64,000 bases of DNA from Tethya wilhelma. Its lineage: Eukaryota > Porifera > Demospongiae > Tethyida > Tethyidae. Shown here piece after piece: positions 1 through 11,367 of the stretch; within the stretch, counting starts at the first letter, position 1; the number at the start of each line of letters is the position of its first letter. The notes under the pieces were generated by a model that saw nothing but the letters and a program-made list of their open reading frames with translations, was not told where the DNA came from and ran no database searches. Location of the stretch: the NCBI GenBank assembly GCA_964030475.1, contig CAXIPT010000002.1:16780864-16844863 (forward strand). Reading direction: 5' to 3'. A program made the translations under genes and the position numbers.

Positions 1-1452
1 GCTCAGAGTGCCCTCTCCATCATTGGTTCAATTTTGTCACTTGTTGGGCTCACATTGGTCATCATAACACTCTTTGGTTCAAAGTGGGTTATAGCTAGCT
101 CTATCTTGATTTCTGACTAAGTATGTAAAGTAAAAAAAATTGGTGTTCTCCTCTTTTGTGAATTACAGGAAAACAAGGAAAAACCCCCTCTCCAAATTAC
201 ACCTTCAGCTCTGTTTAGCGATGATGTTCTTGTTGGTGGTATTTCTGGTTGGTATTGATCGAAATGAGAACGAAATTGTTTGCACAACAATGTCCTGCCT
301 CATTCAATACTTTGTCCTTGCCTCTGTGTTTTGGATGGGTGCTGAAGCAGTGGTTGTGTTTAAGAAATTCAAGTTTGTATTTGGTGAATTATCTCAAACA
401 TTCATCATCATCATATCACTGATAAGCTGGGGTAAGCTGTGACAGTTATTCATAATGTGCTTTTGCATAATATTATATCAACTAAAACTGTTGATTTACA
501 CATGTATGCAAATACACTACTATGCAAAAATAGTGTCCCCATTGATATTTGTTGTGACTGCTCTAATTGCTAACTTTGCTACTGGAGGTGGTGCACTGGT
601 CTTCAAGGACGAGTCTGATGAAGTTGAAGTGTAAGTCTTGTTCAGAAATAATTTTGTCACAATGAAAGACATACAATTAATGATTAATATTTTTCCATTT
701 GTAGGTGTTTTATCAGTGATTTAGGAATATTTCTTGGTACTTTCCTCATCCCGATTGGACTGGTGATGATAGTCAATACACTCATCTTTATCTTTGCTGT
801 TCGTGTTGTCGTGATTAAGAACAAAAAACGTACCATTGTAAAGAACCGTCGGAAACTGTACAGTAGCATTAAACTGATGGCAGGGATTATCGGTCTCATG
901 GTAATGTTTGGATTGACTTGGCTCTTTGGAATACTCACAATAAGACAAGTTTCAGCAGCCTTTCAATACCTTTTCATCATCTTCAATGCCTTCCAGGGTG
1001 TCTACTTTTTTGTTTTCATTTCCATCATTGGAAATGATGGACGGGAATTTTGGACTGAAACTATGAGGAAAACCTTTACCAAGAAACGGGACCCCTTGTC
1101 TAGCAGTGGACAACTGCCCAAAGGCCACCAGAATGGTAGAGGCTCTCTCCCAACTATTTCAACTGGCATACGTTCTAGTAGCTTGAAACCAGAGGTGAGC
1201 TCACCATTAAATACGAGTTTTGATGAGCATAAAAATGAATTCCCAAAAGTGTCTGTTCGATCACAAGCAGAGTCAGTGATTGAAGCTTCGTCAGAGCAAG
1301 ATGAAGAGAATGGTGATTCCCCAACAGTTGTTGAGAATATTATTGCTACACACAACCCAATTGCAATGATGGAAATCGATTTTTATCCCAGTTACTATAA
1401 TTCAAGCAATAGTTCTGATTCAGATCCAAGTGAGGAGATAACATCACTCTGA
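1..1452 (+). CDS. Adhesion GPCR, 7TM domain and cytoplasmic tail (3' part of gene)
   Basis: This is a partial gene; its extracellular part lies before the window. Four exons read through with consistent phase: 1-83, 169-431, 534-630 and 705-1452 (stop TGA). They encode a family B2-like seven-helix bundle: the first helix ends in exon 1, exon 2 holds helices 2-4 with the conserved Cys and the WMGAEA segment, exon 3 is a short exon opening with a hydrophobic helix, and exon 4 holds the remaining helices (MFGLTWLFG, then FNAFQGVYFFVF). The tail of about 140 residues is Ser/Glu-rich and ends in ITSL, which fits a class I PDZ ligand. The splice pattern matches the 7TM of the large receptor at 12.8-15.2 kb exon for exon, so the two are paralogues. 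They point toward each other with the oxidoreductase gene between them. Ligand and G protein are unknown. Confidence 0.9.
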
Positions 1453-1663
1453 CCACGCATATCATTTTCACGTCGTCGTGCAACTATACACATAACACTG
1501 TAGAGATTAGCTTAGTTTAAATTTTACATGCATCAATAGCTACAAGATTTTGAACATAATTATAGCTTGTGTACTATTTGTACCGATTGCAATCATGCTA
1601 AATAGTATTAGGAATAGCTACATTATTGTTTGAACCAATTACAACACTGAGGATACATAAAAA

Positions 1664-1770
1664 TAAAGTAGTCATGTACTGAAACTGAGACATGCCTTGT
1701 AATAATGGCACTGCCCATTCGTATATATATGTACTTGGTTTACGAAATTTTTACTAGCTACTTGTAAATA
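1664..1770. repeat. Fragment of repeat family M (terminal arm)
   Basis: The stretch resembles the right arm of the repeat family seen many times in this window: a 'tagtcatgt..tgaaa.tgagacatgccttg' core, then 'cactgcccattc', then 'gaaatttttactag..acttgt'. It is degenerate and sits in the 3' region of the GPCR gene, where it may have supplied a poly(A) signal. Confidence 0.6.
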
Positions 1771-1772
1771 AA
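1767..1772 (+). terminator. Possible poly(A) signal of the 5'-truncated aGPCR
   Basis: AATAAA lies about 315 nt after the stop codon. Another AATAAA at 1662-1667 lies inside a mobile-element fragment. Either could be used. Confidence 0.3.
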
Positions 1773-1840
1773 CAATCACACATTATAGATATACTAGAAT
1801 TAAATTTCACTAGCTACATGTTCTCTATCCTAGATCTCCC

Positions 1841-1846
1841 TTTATT
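1841..1846 (-). terminator. Possible poly(A) signal of the GMC oxidoreductase gene
   Basis: AATAAA on the minus strand, about 95 nt beyond the stop codon at 1941. The position is right for this convergent gene pair. Confidence 0.4.
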
Positions 1847-1940
1847 TTAAAGTATAGAAGGGAATAATCAGCTAATTGGGCCAAAAAAATGTATTACTGT
1901 CAGTTTCTGTTCAACGTACAAGATTCTACCTGAGTCTTGA

Positions 1941-4900
1941 TCAGCACTGCTTGGATAGCTTGTCAGCCAGGTCCATAGCCAGTGCACTCATAGCACAAGT
2001 GGGATTCCATGACCCCCCAGTGGGCCAGAGGGCACCTCCAGTGAGGTACACATTGTCAATGCCACGAAACTTGTAGTCGAGATTGACAGGTGCGTTGGTA
2101 TCGCTGTCATTCCCAATCCACATTGTAGAAGCTTCATGTACAAGACCTGGGACTCGTCGCTCTTCAGGAGAAGGCCTGTTATTCCCATTCCAATCATCAT
2201 TTTTGGGACTCCAATACTCAATAAGGCTCTTGTCCTTCCCAGGTGTTAGATAATCTTCCAGAAGTGTGAAGGTGGTGGTGTCCATGACTGACCAGCAAGC
2301 ATTGTCATTCTCATTTGCCACTGCTTGTAAGACCGTGTTGCAAGTAATATCTTCTTTGGAACCATCCTCAAGTTTGTACCAGTTCTCTGTATTGACATGG
2401 TCCAATTCCCCCAGGCAGGCACAGACAAAAACAATGTAGCCTTTGGATGTAGAGAGTTGTTTTGGAGAAGGAGCTGCAACAACATCTGGAAGATGACGCA
2501 TTGTATCATATACATTTTCAGCTGGTGTTTCATCAATGACAGCACTGAGTTGAATATGGAACTGCTTTCCTGTGGATGAATCTGTTCCAGCTACATAGAT
2601 TGCAGCCATTTGCAGCCTCCCCATGTTTTCACGAAAAATAGCTGAAAATGTGTTCATGATTGGGTCTGCAGAGTATGCATTCATGGTTTGCATCAAGGCT
2701 TGGTTAGGGGGTTGTATTGGCACTCGGGCAATGATAGAACTGATAAAATGGGCTGTGAACCGCGTACCAATTTTGCTCAACTGAGGAAAAGATGAAGATG
2801 GGAAAGAGTTAAGCATCAAAGTGGTGGGTGGGAGTGTCCCCATGGCAAGAATGAGCTTTGCTTTGCCTAGCTTGAATTCCCCTTTGCTAGTTTGAAGACT
2901 TGTAGCTTTGGAGGGCTCGGTCTGGTCATGGATGATTTTCTCAACACAGCAATTCAGAACACATTTCGGTGACTTTTCTGATTCTTGTTGTTTAGCCTCT
3001 TTGATAAGCAGATTGAGAATAGGCCCAGATGCAGAAAACTTGTTGTAGTCCTCAAATCTATAGTACCAAGGTAAAACAAAAAGAATTACACAAAAAATTC
3101 AACAAAAGTTTGTAGTTCCTTTTCAGGATCTTCGAGTGCTAAGCTTCGAGGCCACACCCATACGGCCAAACAGTTGAGCGAGCCTGAGCGAGTTATATAT
3201 TTCAAAAAAATAGTAGTGTAGGAATGGGCAGTGCGGTAAAAAGTATTGGAACAAGGGATGACTCAATTTCGGCACATGACTACTTCATTTTTTATTCTTG
3301 ATACCTCATATGAGGCTAAGTGCTGTAAATACAATAATTTGTACAATAGTGTTTGCATGGGTTTAAATTACTACTAATCAGCTGGCTAAGCAGTGGAGTA
3401 AACTATACAGACAAGTGTGGACTTAAACTGGACTGCCAGTCAAGAGTTGGGTATAAAAAATGAAGTAGCTAGTCATGTGCTGAAATTGAGTCATGCCTTG
3501 TTCCAATACTTTTTACCGCACTACCCATTCTTACACTACTATTTTTTTTTGAAATTTTTGCTACTTGTTCATTAATGGTTTTCAACACTGTCTACACTGT
3601 GAAGCCTCTATCAAAGACTGGTTAAGTCTCAGAAAAAGCTTGAGTAGCAGCTATACATACACTTTATTATGCTGGAGGATACTAATGTGTCAAGGTTGGC
3701 TCAACACATTCTGGATCTCTGGAAATCCTTTTCAAGTCAGTCAGTTAGGAAGGAAGTACGTAAGTTAGGAGAACAAAAATGGCACTATTGTGGCTTCCCA
3801 CTAGCGCTCTCTATGAGTGCTGATAATAGTTTTTGTGAGCTTTATATAGGCCTTGCATGCAGCTGGTAATCTGTCAGAAAGAGCCTCTGAGCAAGTTTGA
3901 AGGTTTTGAATAGATTTTTATAGTGACCAAAATTTTGTATTGTGTCTATGGGACAGTCGGCCCATTCCTACTATACGTACTACCGTATGTATGATATAAA
4001 AATTTTTATGCTGTATATAGAGTATCGGCAGTCCATATACTTTTCTATTGCTTTTGTATTGCAGAGTTACGTAATATACAGTATCCGGATTTTGCCGGTG
4101 CTGTATTAAAGAATTAACCGGCACCATTGACTACCATAATTATATTTAGCTTTAGTTTACGGAGCTGGTGCAGTATCCACAGCCAAATTTTTATAAAAAA
4201 ATGAGAAGTGTAGGAATGGGCAGTGTGGTAAAAAGCAAGAAACAAGGCAAGTCTCTGAATTTCGGCACAATGTCATGACTACTTCATTTTCATGAGTCAA
4301 GTGCAAGTGCAAGTTCAAATTCCATCATTCAATGATATAATTGTCAGCCATTTGATTCATGAGTCAATGTAAGCAATCACTTTATTAATTTAGATAAGTA
4401 ACAAGCATAATTATAGAATGTAGGTACATAGTAAGAGTTGGGTAAAAAAAAATGAAGTAGTCATGTACCGAATTTCAGAGACCTACCTTGTACTTTTTCC
4501 AGTATTTAGCCATTTGATGTAGGTATAAAGATACAATAGTTTGGACCAGAGTCATATGCCATGGCAGCTAAGTGTGGAAGAGTATAAACAGGCAACCTAG
4601 ATTAGATTCCAACTTGGACTTATAATGATGAGGTGGTCATGTGGCGAAATTGACTTGGACATCACGCCTTGAATTCTTACTTTTACAGCACTGCATGCCC
4701 ATTCCTACATTACTTATTTTTAAAAATTTTTTCTACAAGGAGACTATCAGAGACTGGTTTGTCCCTACAAAAAGTTTGAGTAGCAGTTAAATACATAAAG
4801 CTAGAGTAGGCAAATGTGCACTCACATTGAATGTCATGTGGATAAATAGCAACCATTGACTCCTACTAGGCCTAGGATCTTTTGTCTTGTACTTTCAAAA

Positions 4901-7900
4901 ATGAGCTAAAAAGTTAGCATAAATGATTTGTATACTTCAATGTCTATCATCTTTAGTTTTGGATGGAAAGAAGTTACTTTCTGTAGTCAAACTTTTTGTT
5001 TCTTTGGCCAAAATTTATGCAATTTATGCAAACTTGAACAATCTCAAAACATTAATTTTGTTCAACACAGTTCAGTGTAAAATCCTCCCCTTTTGGTTGT
5101 CAAATAGCATAAAAGGATTCATTTACGCCAATCCCCCGGCATAAAATTCCCTCTTTACATTCTGTGTAATCACAATTTTAGTATTGCCCCTTTAGTGATT
5201 GGAAATGATTTCAGTGTAAAAGGATTCCTTTATATTGCTGAATTTACATAAACTTAGGAGAGATTTTATGCCGAGGATGCCCCTTCTGTTCATTAAATGA
5301 AGCATAAATGAGGTTGGCGTAAAATGTTCCCATTATGTTTTTTCTAATAATTCACAAGGGAGATTTACCAGTGGCGTATCCAGCATGGTGCTCAGGGTGC
5401 TCAAGCACCCCCCTCGGCCCTGGCTCAGAAAATAATGACGCCATCGCGCGTAAAAGCAGTGCTCAAGACGTGCGCAGTTCAATTGGAAAAAAAGCCGAAA
5501 AAACTGCAGAACACGATGCCATCTCTGGTGCGATCGCATGAATAATTTTGCTCACGTGATGCAAAAGTGGGCGTGGCTACTCCAAAATTTCCAGGCGCTT
5601 TGCGCCCGCATTATATCAGCACCCCTATAACTGAAATCCTGGATACGCCACTGTTTACACCAAAATCATTGGCATAAAATCTCCCCATTATGTACATAAC
5701 GCAATGCATGGCATAAAATTTTCCCTTTAGGTCGGCCGTCTACCCATAATATGCCAATGCATGACATTGTATGACTGTATATATGACCATAGCAGATAGG
5801 ATTAGATTACTGGCTAAGACTCAGTCATGTGCTGAAATTGAAACATATCTTGTTGAGGAAAGCTTTGAGCAATTTTGAAGGCTTAACTTTGTTTTGCTAG
5901 ATTTTATGATGATTGGGGCGAGCCCCATGCACACTAGTGTGTTCAACAGCGAAATTTTCTATAATTATCATAAGTACGGTAGTACGTATAGTAGGAATTA
6001 GTCTCGCTAGCCAGACTCTCCGCAAAACCTGAAATGGGAGAGTCTGCATGGTGAACAGCGCATACTAAACTCGTTCTCGTTACCAGAATCTGGTAATGAC
6101 CACAATCATGTTCCATAAGTGGGTGTGGGTTGTAGATTACGTAATCTGATAGCACTTGTAATCTGCAAAGCAAGTTTCTCTCTCATTTTTTCTGAGAGTT
6201 TAGCCCACGTAAGTATTCTTACGCAACTTGACGACAAGACATGGCCCGGTCTTGTGTTTTACTAACAAGCGAGATGTAAGTACCCTGTGACAGTACTATT
6301 TGTTCCACGGCTCAGTCGTCAAATCAAATAGTAAGTGCGTGGTAAAATTGACTCTTTCCATACTTAGCTTGTAGGTAAGAATAGAAAGCACCTTCGCCAT
6401 TAAGAAAGGTACTCTTTGCTAGATACAAGACAAAAAGCTTCTCTACAGTCGTTAGTGTATAAATTCATGTACTACAATGCAGCCATCTTTGTGGGTAGAG
6501 TTCAAAGGTCATTATCTATCCACATGGCATTTTATATGCATGCGCAATTGCCTGCTCCAGCATAAATTTAATGTAGTGCCTGTAGCTGCTACTCAGGCTT
6601 TTTGTAGGGACTAACCAGTCTCTGATAGTCTCCACACTGTAGTGTTGAAAAAAGTGAATGAACAAGTAGTAAAATTTTTAAAAAATAAATAGTGTAGGAA
6701 TGGGCAGTGCAGTAAAAAGTATTGGAACAAGGCATGGTCTCAATTTGGGCACATGACTACTTTATTTTTATGCCCAACTCTTGGCCAGCAGTTTAGTTTA
6801 AGTTAGATACCTGTCTGTTATAGTTTACTCCACTTCTTTAGTAGCCAAGTGATTAGCTACCCGTGGGCGAATCTAGGATTTTAGTAAGGGGTTTCCCATA
6901 ATAGTGCACAATTTTTGCATTAGCCACGTCCACTTTTCGTAATTTCACGTAATAGCCCCACCCATTTTCACTCGAATTAACTTTGCACTTTACCGTTAGT
7001 GGTGTCTATCGCGCTAGATAGCATTCTGTTTGAGCGCTAGTTTTATAAGATTTTTAATCAGGCTAGCCAAAGGGGGTTTCTACAGTACCAAGGGCTTATA
7101 GTACTGAGAAATTTGAACCAGTGCAAAGAATGATAAGCTACGGTATTATTGTACAAATCATCGCAACACAACACTGAAAATCCATATGAAGGATCAAGAA
7201 TAAAAATGAAGTAGTCATGTGCCGAAATTGAGACCATGCCTTGTTCCAATACTTTTTACTGCACTGCCCATTCCTACACTTTTTGTTGTTTAAAAAATTT
7301 TACTACTTGTATAAAGTAACAATGAAATTTACTACATAACAATGATAATTAACCGCTCACCCCTTTGATGTTTAAACATCATCACTAGTACTGGCAATAT
7401 TTTGTATTTGGGGCGAGCCTGAGCGAGCCCCACATAAGGCTTGTAAATGATAAAATTTCTGCTTGTTTGTACACGGTGGACACTTTCCGTATATTTAAAT
7501 TATTCGAACGCGGTATTGCAATATTGAAATCGATTACGCAATATCGATATCACGTGTTAACTATTGTTTGATTCACGTGGATTGGAAACGAGATAGTTTA
7601 CGGAGTGGTCCGCGGAATTTCTATTCACAGACATCGGTATGGCCCAGCCAGCTGCTCGAGTAGAGAATGGATGGAGTGTGCTTACTCTACTTCTGGCAAA
7701 GAAATTGAAAAATCAACACGAAAACGTTCAGAAGAGATTACGTTTACCTCGGGACTTGATTTAGTTCTGATGCTAACGTCTACCAATGGATCTATTAATG
7801 CTACTAGTGGCTTATACTTCGGTTATGGCAGTACTTGTGCAGGGCTACTCAAGTTTCTATAGCCAGTTCAAAACAGTGCTTGCTCAGGATGTCATAGTTG

Positions 7901-10128
7901 TGAGCATCTGGACTGGGAGAGGCTATATCTTTATGGTCAAAAGAATTCTAGAGCACTCAAATGCTTGTGTAACAAATAGCACAAACTTGTGCAGGGGCAA
8001 CTGCAATTGTACAGATTTGCAAGACACATTACCTGCTTCTGTTTGAAGTACTAAGACACCTTTACTGGGCCGGGTATGCTTGAAGTTTTCCAAGTGAACA
8101 GCAAGCGTTTTAAAAAAAGCACAAAACATGGCAATTTTTAACACTGATAATACCCTCTCCTCACTAACATCCATTCAACCTGATGACCCCTCATCTACTG
8201 CTCAGTCATCTCAAGTACCAGAGGAAGATCCATACACAGCACACCTGTCAAGCTCATTTGTTCCAAATGCAGCACACCAGAGCACAGAACAAGAAACCAT
8301 TCAGCAAGCTGTGCAAGATCGACAATCTGGTTCTAATTCTGCCACTCTCATGTGGCCCACTATTGGAGGAGCTCCCATCAACGAGTTCAACACTGAGGGA
8401 TACTTCTCAATGGCATTTCCCACTCTATTTCCAACAGGAAGAGCAGATTTCCTTGCCCAACGATGTAATTATGTTCCCATTGGCAATTACTTCAGGCATC
8501 TGTTGATGTATGATGATGGGAGATTCGCAAAACACGCTCGATTCCGATTCTTTGCTCTCGACACAGAGATGCGATGGAGAGCACTTGGAGCTGGTCGTAT
8601 CTACATCCGCCAGCACCCTGGAGACGCCCATTTGACAGTTGATGACCTACGTGACATGGTTGGTCGAGAGGGAGAAGTGTTTGCAAGCAAAGTCCTTCAC
8701 TACGTATACGGAGTAAGTCTACGGGGTACCAAACAGTACTGGTTCCGCCAACGGAGTCGTCTCGTTGCCATGGTGGACACTGTTGGATTGCCTACCATCT
8801 TCTTCACACTCAGTGCAGCAGACAACCAATGGCCGGAACTAGCACAGCTCATCTGTCCTGAAGATCCCGACTCCAGAGCCAGTCGTGCCAAGGCCGTCAT
8901 TGAAAACCCTGCCGTAGCTGACTGGTTCTTCTTTCACAGAGTGGACAAGTTTGTGGACGCATTCATTGTGGGTGTTCTAGGAGCTACTGACTACTGGTTG
9001 GATTCGAGTGGCAGCATCGGGGTATGCGCAATGGAAAATTAAATCACATGACAAACCTCATCCGGTTCCACCGTCGCGCAGCGCAGAGACTTCGCTCAGG
9101 CTCGCCCCATAGATGCTTGCATCTGTCTAGTAGGTCTAGTGTATGACAAGTTAGTTAATTGTAATTACTCAACTACCGTAGATCTTCTAAAATTCGTCAC
9201 CTCTTATTATTCGGTACCCTTTACCAGATTTATTGAATTTACCTCTAATTTTTCGGCAAAGGTCGTCATGTGTATATACTAACATATGCAATTGAGCATG
9301 CGCACGTGGCACATGCGATGAATAATCTCTAAAAATTCGGCAAAGCTCAAACGTATTTAATTTTTTTGCGCCGAATTTTTAGAAGATTTACGGTACTAAT
9401 TCTATGTCCAGACATGCGACCCATTCCTAAATACGTACCGTACGTCACAGGATGATAACCGAGGCTCACCTGTACATATCAGCCCTAACAGCCAGCGGAG
9501 CATGATCAACTCTGTACACACTTGGAAGATCTTCAATACTGGGATGCAGCCGACCATAAACGAAATCCTGCAAAACACCAAAAATTGCATCTCTTTTCTC
9601 CTTCAGTGACGAAATCTCATTTGCAGGAGTAACATTGAGCAGATTTTTTGCAGCATCAAAGTAATCGTGCACTTTCTGCTTGACCTCAGCTGGCCATCCT
9701 TCCATTTCTTCGTTTGTAGGTTCAGGACACCATGCACTCCAGAAGGACGACCGACCCCCAAAGAAGTTGTTCATACCGTGCTGATATTTGATGTATTCTC
9801 CATTGTGGGTGTTTTCTGTGATTTTCCAGTGGAAAGTTTCGGATTGACCACCAACGGTGAGGGCATAGGCAGGAGGGAGATTCTGGAAGTGCTCTGGGTG
9901 AAAGTATGTACCTCGGTCCATGATAAGAATCTTTGCATTGGGGGTATTCTTTAATATTTGCTGGACGAAGCTCAAGCAACAAAAAGATGAACCAACAACA
10001 ACATAGTCGAAAGCCCCAGAAACACTGTCTTTCTTCCACTCTTCTTCAGTCATGAAGTAGAGCTTGGTCATGATCTCGTCCACAGAGACCGCTTGAGGCC
10101 CTGGACATGGGTAGCCATATTCACTCAT
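1941..10128 (-). CDS. GMC-type FAD-dependent oxidoreductase, two exons
   Basis: Exon 1 is 10128-9470 and exon 2 is 3057-1941. The junction is phase 2 (..MYR/FEDYN..) with good GT-AG signals, giving about 591 residues, a normal length for the glucose-methanol-choline superfamily. Near residue 40 is a beta-strand and nucleotide-binding turn (FDYVVVGSS). A GGRSSFW segment near residue 130 resembles the FAD-contact region of pyranose-oxidase-like members. The C-terminus has VHEASTMWIG and GGALWPTGGSWNPT, where the His and Asn align with the usual catalytic pair. It therefore probably oxidises an alcohol or sugar hydroxyl, but the substrate cannot be told. No signal peptide is evident. The 6.4 kb intron is filled with mobile elements. 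The start ATG is the first in the open frame; an upstream exon cannot be excluded. Confidence 0.85.
3189..3995 (-). repeat. Repeat family M, copy 1 (internally deleted)
   Basis: Non-autonomous element with two parts. One is a hairpin-like part whose arms begin near 'taggaatgggcagtgcggtaa' and run inward to 'ggcacatgactacttcatt', with the same arm inverted at the other end. The other is a unique flank that ends in 'cctactatacgtactaccgta'. Compared with the copy at 43208-44229 this copy is inverted and lacks the middle of the flank part. I see no coding sequence. Confidence 0.75.
4183..4800. repeat. Repeat family M, rearranged partial copy
   Basis: It contains the 'gtaggaatgggcagtg' and 'ggcac..tgactacttcattt' arms, an inverted arm near 4447-4500 and another near 4680-4735, then the 'gagactatcagagactggtt' flank. 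The order shows deletion and rearrangement. Confidence 0.55.
4916..5745. repeat. Low-copy repeat built from 'gcataaaat' units
   Basis: The motif gcataaa(a)t, often followed by a pyrimidine run such as 'tctcccc' or 'tccctct', recurs at irregular spacing (4918, 5108, 5140, 5270, 5291, 5310, 5671, 5710). The units are degenerate and in both orientations. This is not a clean tandem array and the origin is unknown. It is interrupted by the element at 5369-5653. Confidence 0.4.
5369..5653. mobile_element. Short non-autonomous DNA element with CAGTGGCGTATCCAG ends
   Basis: A 15-bp perfect terminal inverted repeat, CAGTGGCGTATCCAG, bounds a 285 bp element. The sequence TTTAC flanks it on both sides and is the likely target duplication. 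No open frame of note. The superfamily is not certain; CAGTGGCG-type ends occur in hAT-like elements, but a 5-bp duplication would be short for hAT. Confidence 0.75.
6455..7311 (+). repeat. Repeat family M, copy with internal insertion
   Basis: It has the flank part ('gtagggactaaccagtctctgatag'), the left arm at 6690-6770 and the inverted right arm at 7203-7311 ending in 'actacttgta'. About 200 bp between the arms (near 6860-7060) is absent from the other copies and looks like an older inserted fragment. A terminal piece, 'tacggtagtacgtatagtagg', lies further left near 5970. Confidence 0.65.
7405..9130 (+). mobile_element. Truncated Helitron-like element
   Basis: The coding part is described separately. 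The 3' end is suggested by the hairpin agatgc-tt-gcatct, then GT, then CTAG at 9127-9130, then T, which is the classical Helitron end and A/T target rule. A 'ggggcgagcctgagcga' segment at 7405 reappears inverted near 9094-9110, just inside the hairpin, as in Helitron2-type elements with subterminal inverted repeats. The exact 5' end is not determined. The element lies inside the oxidoreductase intron, in the opposite orientation. Confidence 0.55.
8128..9042 (+). pseudogene. Helitron Rep/helicase protein, N-terminal domain, frameshifted and truncated
   Basis: An open frame of 304 residues holds the Helitron-like N-terminal domain: YFRHLLMYDDGRFAKH, RIYIRQHPGD, FASKVLHYVYGVSLRGT, and FFTLSAADNQWPEL, then VLGATDYWL. 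At about 9000 the frame is lost: the expected FEWQHRG continues in another frame, and the sequence diverges just before the HUH nuclease motif (HVHG). Rep nuclease and helicase are missing, so it cannot move on its own. The plus-strand frames at 7605-8046 upstream are unrecognised and may be part of the same element. Confidence 0.8.
9174..9395. mobile_element. Short TACCGTA-ended MITE
   Basis: Termini TACCGTAGATCTTCTAAAA and, inverted, TTTTTAGAAGATTTACGGTA (one-base difference). About 222 bp with no coding potential. It belongs to a loose group of TA-inserted short elements found throughout this window. Confidence 0.65.
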
Positions 10129-10162
10129 TGCTATTGAACACGAGAGTTGAGATTCAATATTC

Positions 10163-10810
10163 TTGCAGGAAACTGCAGCCTTTTGTGTTTCAGAGAAGTC
10201 CTATAAATTTACAAGGGGCGGGGCTGCCCACGAGTTGAATGCAGTAATACAGTTTGATAATGGTCAAGTTGATGCTCTCGAGACTGTCCAAAAATTTGCG
10301 CTACGTGTTTGTTCTAAGAAATGGGAGGAAAACTACTACACTTTATTATCCAAACTTAACATTCCAAGTCTAGCTAAACGAAGATTGTTCCTACGACTGA
10401 GCTTTCTTTTTAACATTATTAAGGAACAGTCTGCCACCAACCGCACAACATCTCCTTGAACTTCAAGTCTACCACCACTATTCCAGATCTCACAGTCATA
10501 CACTGAAGATTCCATTTGCTAGGACCAATTCATTCCTCAACTCCTTCTTTTGTGAGATGTACGCCACTGGAACACACTTCCATCACACGTTGTAGACTGT
10601 CAAGATGCTGATCATTTTAAGAGTAAATTAGCTATCCACTTCAGGGACATGCACTAACTTTTATTCGTTAATGTAATGTACTCTATAGTATATAATATTT
10701 TTTATGTTATAACCAAGTACTCTAGGGTTTGCACTTGTATTAGCTTTGAGCTATTTGTAAATCCCTGCACTATATATATGCAAAATTATTATAAATAAAT
10801 TTAAAAAAAT
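10163..10810 (+). pseudogene. LINE (CR1/L2-like) reverse transcriptase, C-terminal remnant
   Basis: From about 10260 the plus strand reads LETVQKFALRVCSKKW and LLSKLNIPSLAKRRLFLRLS, typical of the end of non-LTR retrotransposon ORF2. A frameshift near 10430 is followed by a second piece with LKIPFARTNSFLNSFF, also typical of that end. An A-rich tail and simple repeats follow. It is a 5'-truncated dead copy upstream of the oxidoreductase gene. Confidence 0.75.
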
Positions 10811-10863
10811 AATTTAAAAATGGGGTTGGGTAGTCTTTTTGCCTGACTGTGTGTGTCTGTAAC

Positions 10864-10888
10864 TGTGTGTGTGTGTGTGTGTGTGTGT
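10864..10888. repeat. (GT)n microsatellite
   Basis: Uninterrupted GT dinucleotides. Confidence 0.95.
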
Positions 10889-10971
10889 ATTAAACTGTTT
10901 GAACGGCAGCTGCAGTCTTTAAAAGTGGCATACATAATTATACCAAGGTAAAATAATCGGGATTATCTTAA

Positions 10972-10992
10972 CACACACACACACACACACAT

Positions 10993-11025
<33 letters not shown>
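10972..11025. repeat. (CA)n microsatellite
   Basis: CA dinucleotides with one ATGC interruption. Confidence 0.95.
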
Positions 11026-11027
<2 letters not shown>

Positions 11028-11310
11028 GAATGTTGTATCAAAAACTACAATAGTGCTATGATGATAGCCAACACCAAGGAACGAATTGAATATATTAACT
11101 TTCACTGTATAAACCGATGATAATTCTACAAACACAAACACGGCAATGCATGCATAACATTTTAACATCATACACCACTGAATTATGTATAATTCTCATA
11201 GCACAATGCCATACTAAGTACTTGGAATTTTATGAGTATATTATTCACCAAAGGTTATGCACCTTGGTGCCTTCATTACAGTTGCTCTTGCACACATGCG
11301 CACATGCACG

Positions 11311-11312
<2 letters not shown>

Positions 11313-11356
<44 letters not shown>

Positions 11357-11367
11357 CACACACACTA
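11313..11367. repeat. (CA)n microsatellite
   Basis: CA dinucleotides with one ATGC interruption near the end, preceded by CA/CG-rich degenerate units. Confidence 0.95.

Noticed and set aside
7605..8046. Two plus-strand frames upstream of the Helitron domain as host genes
   Set aside because: Short, overlapping, no recognisable motif and inside the mobile element's probable limits.
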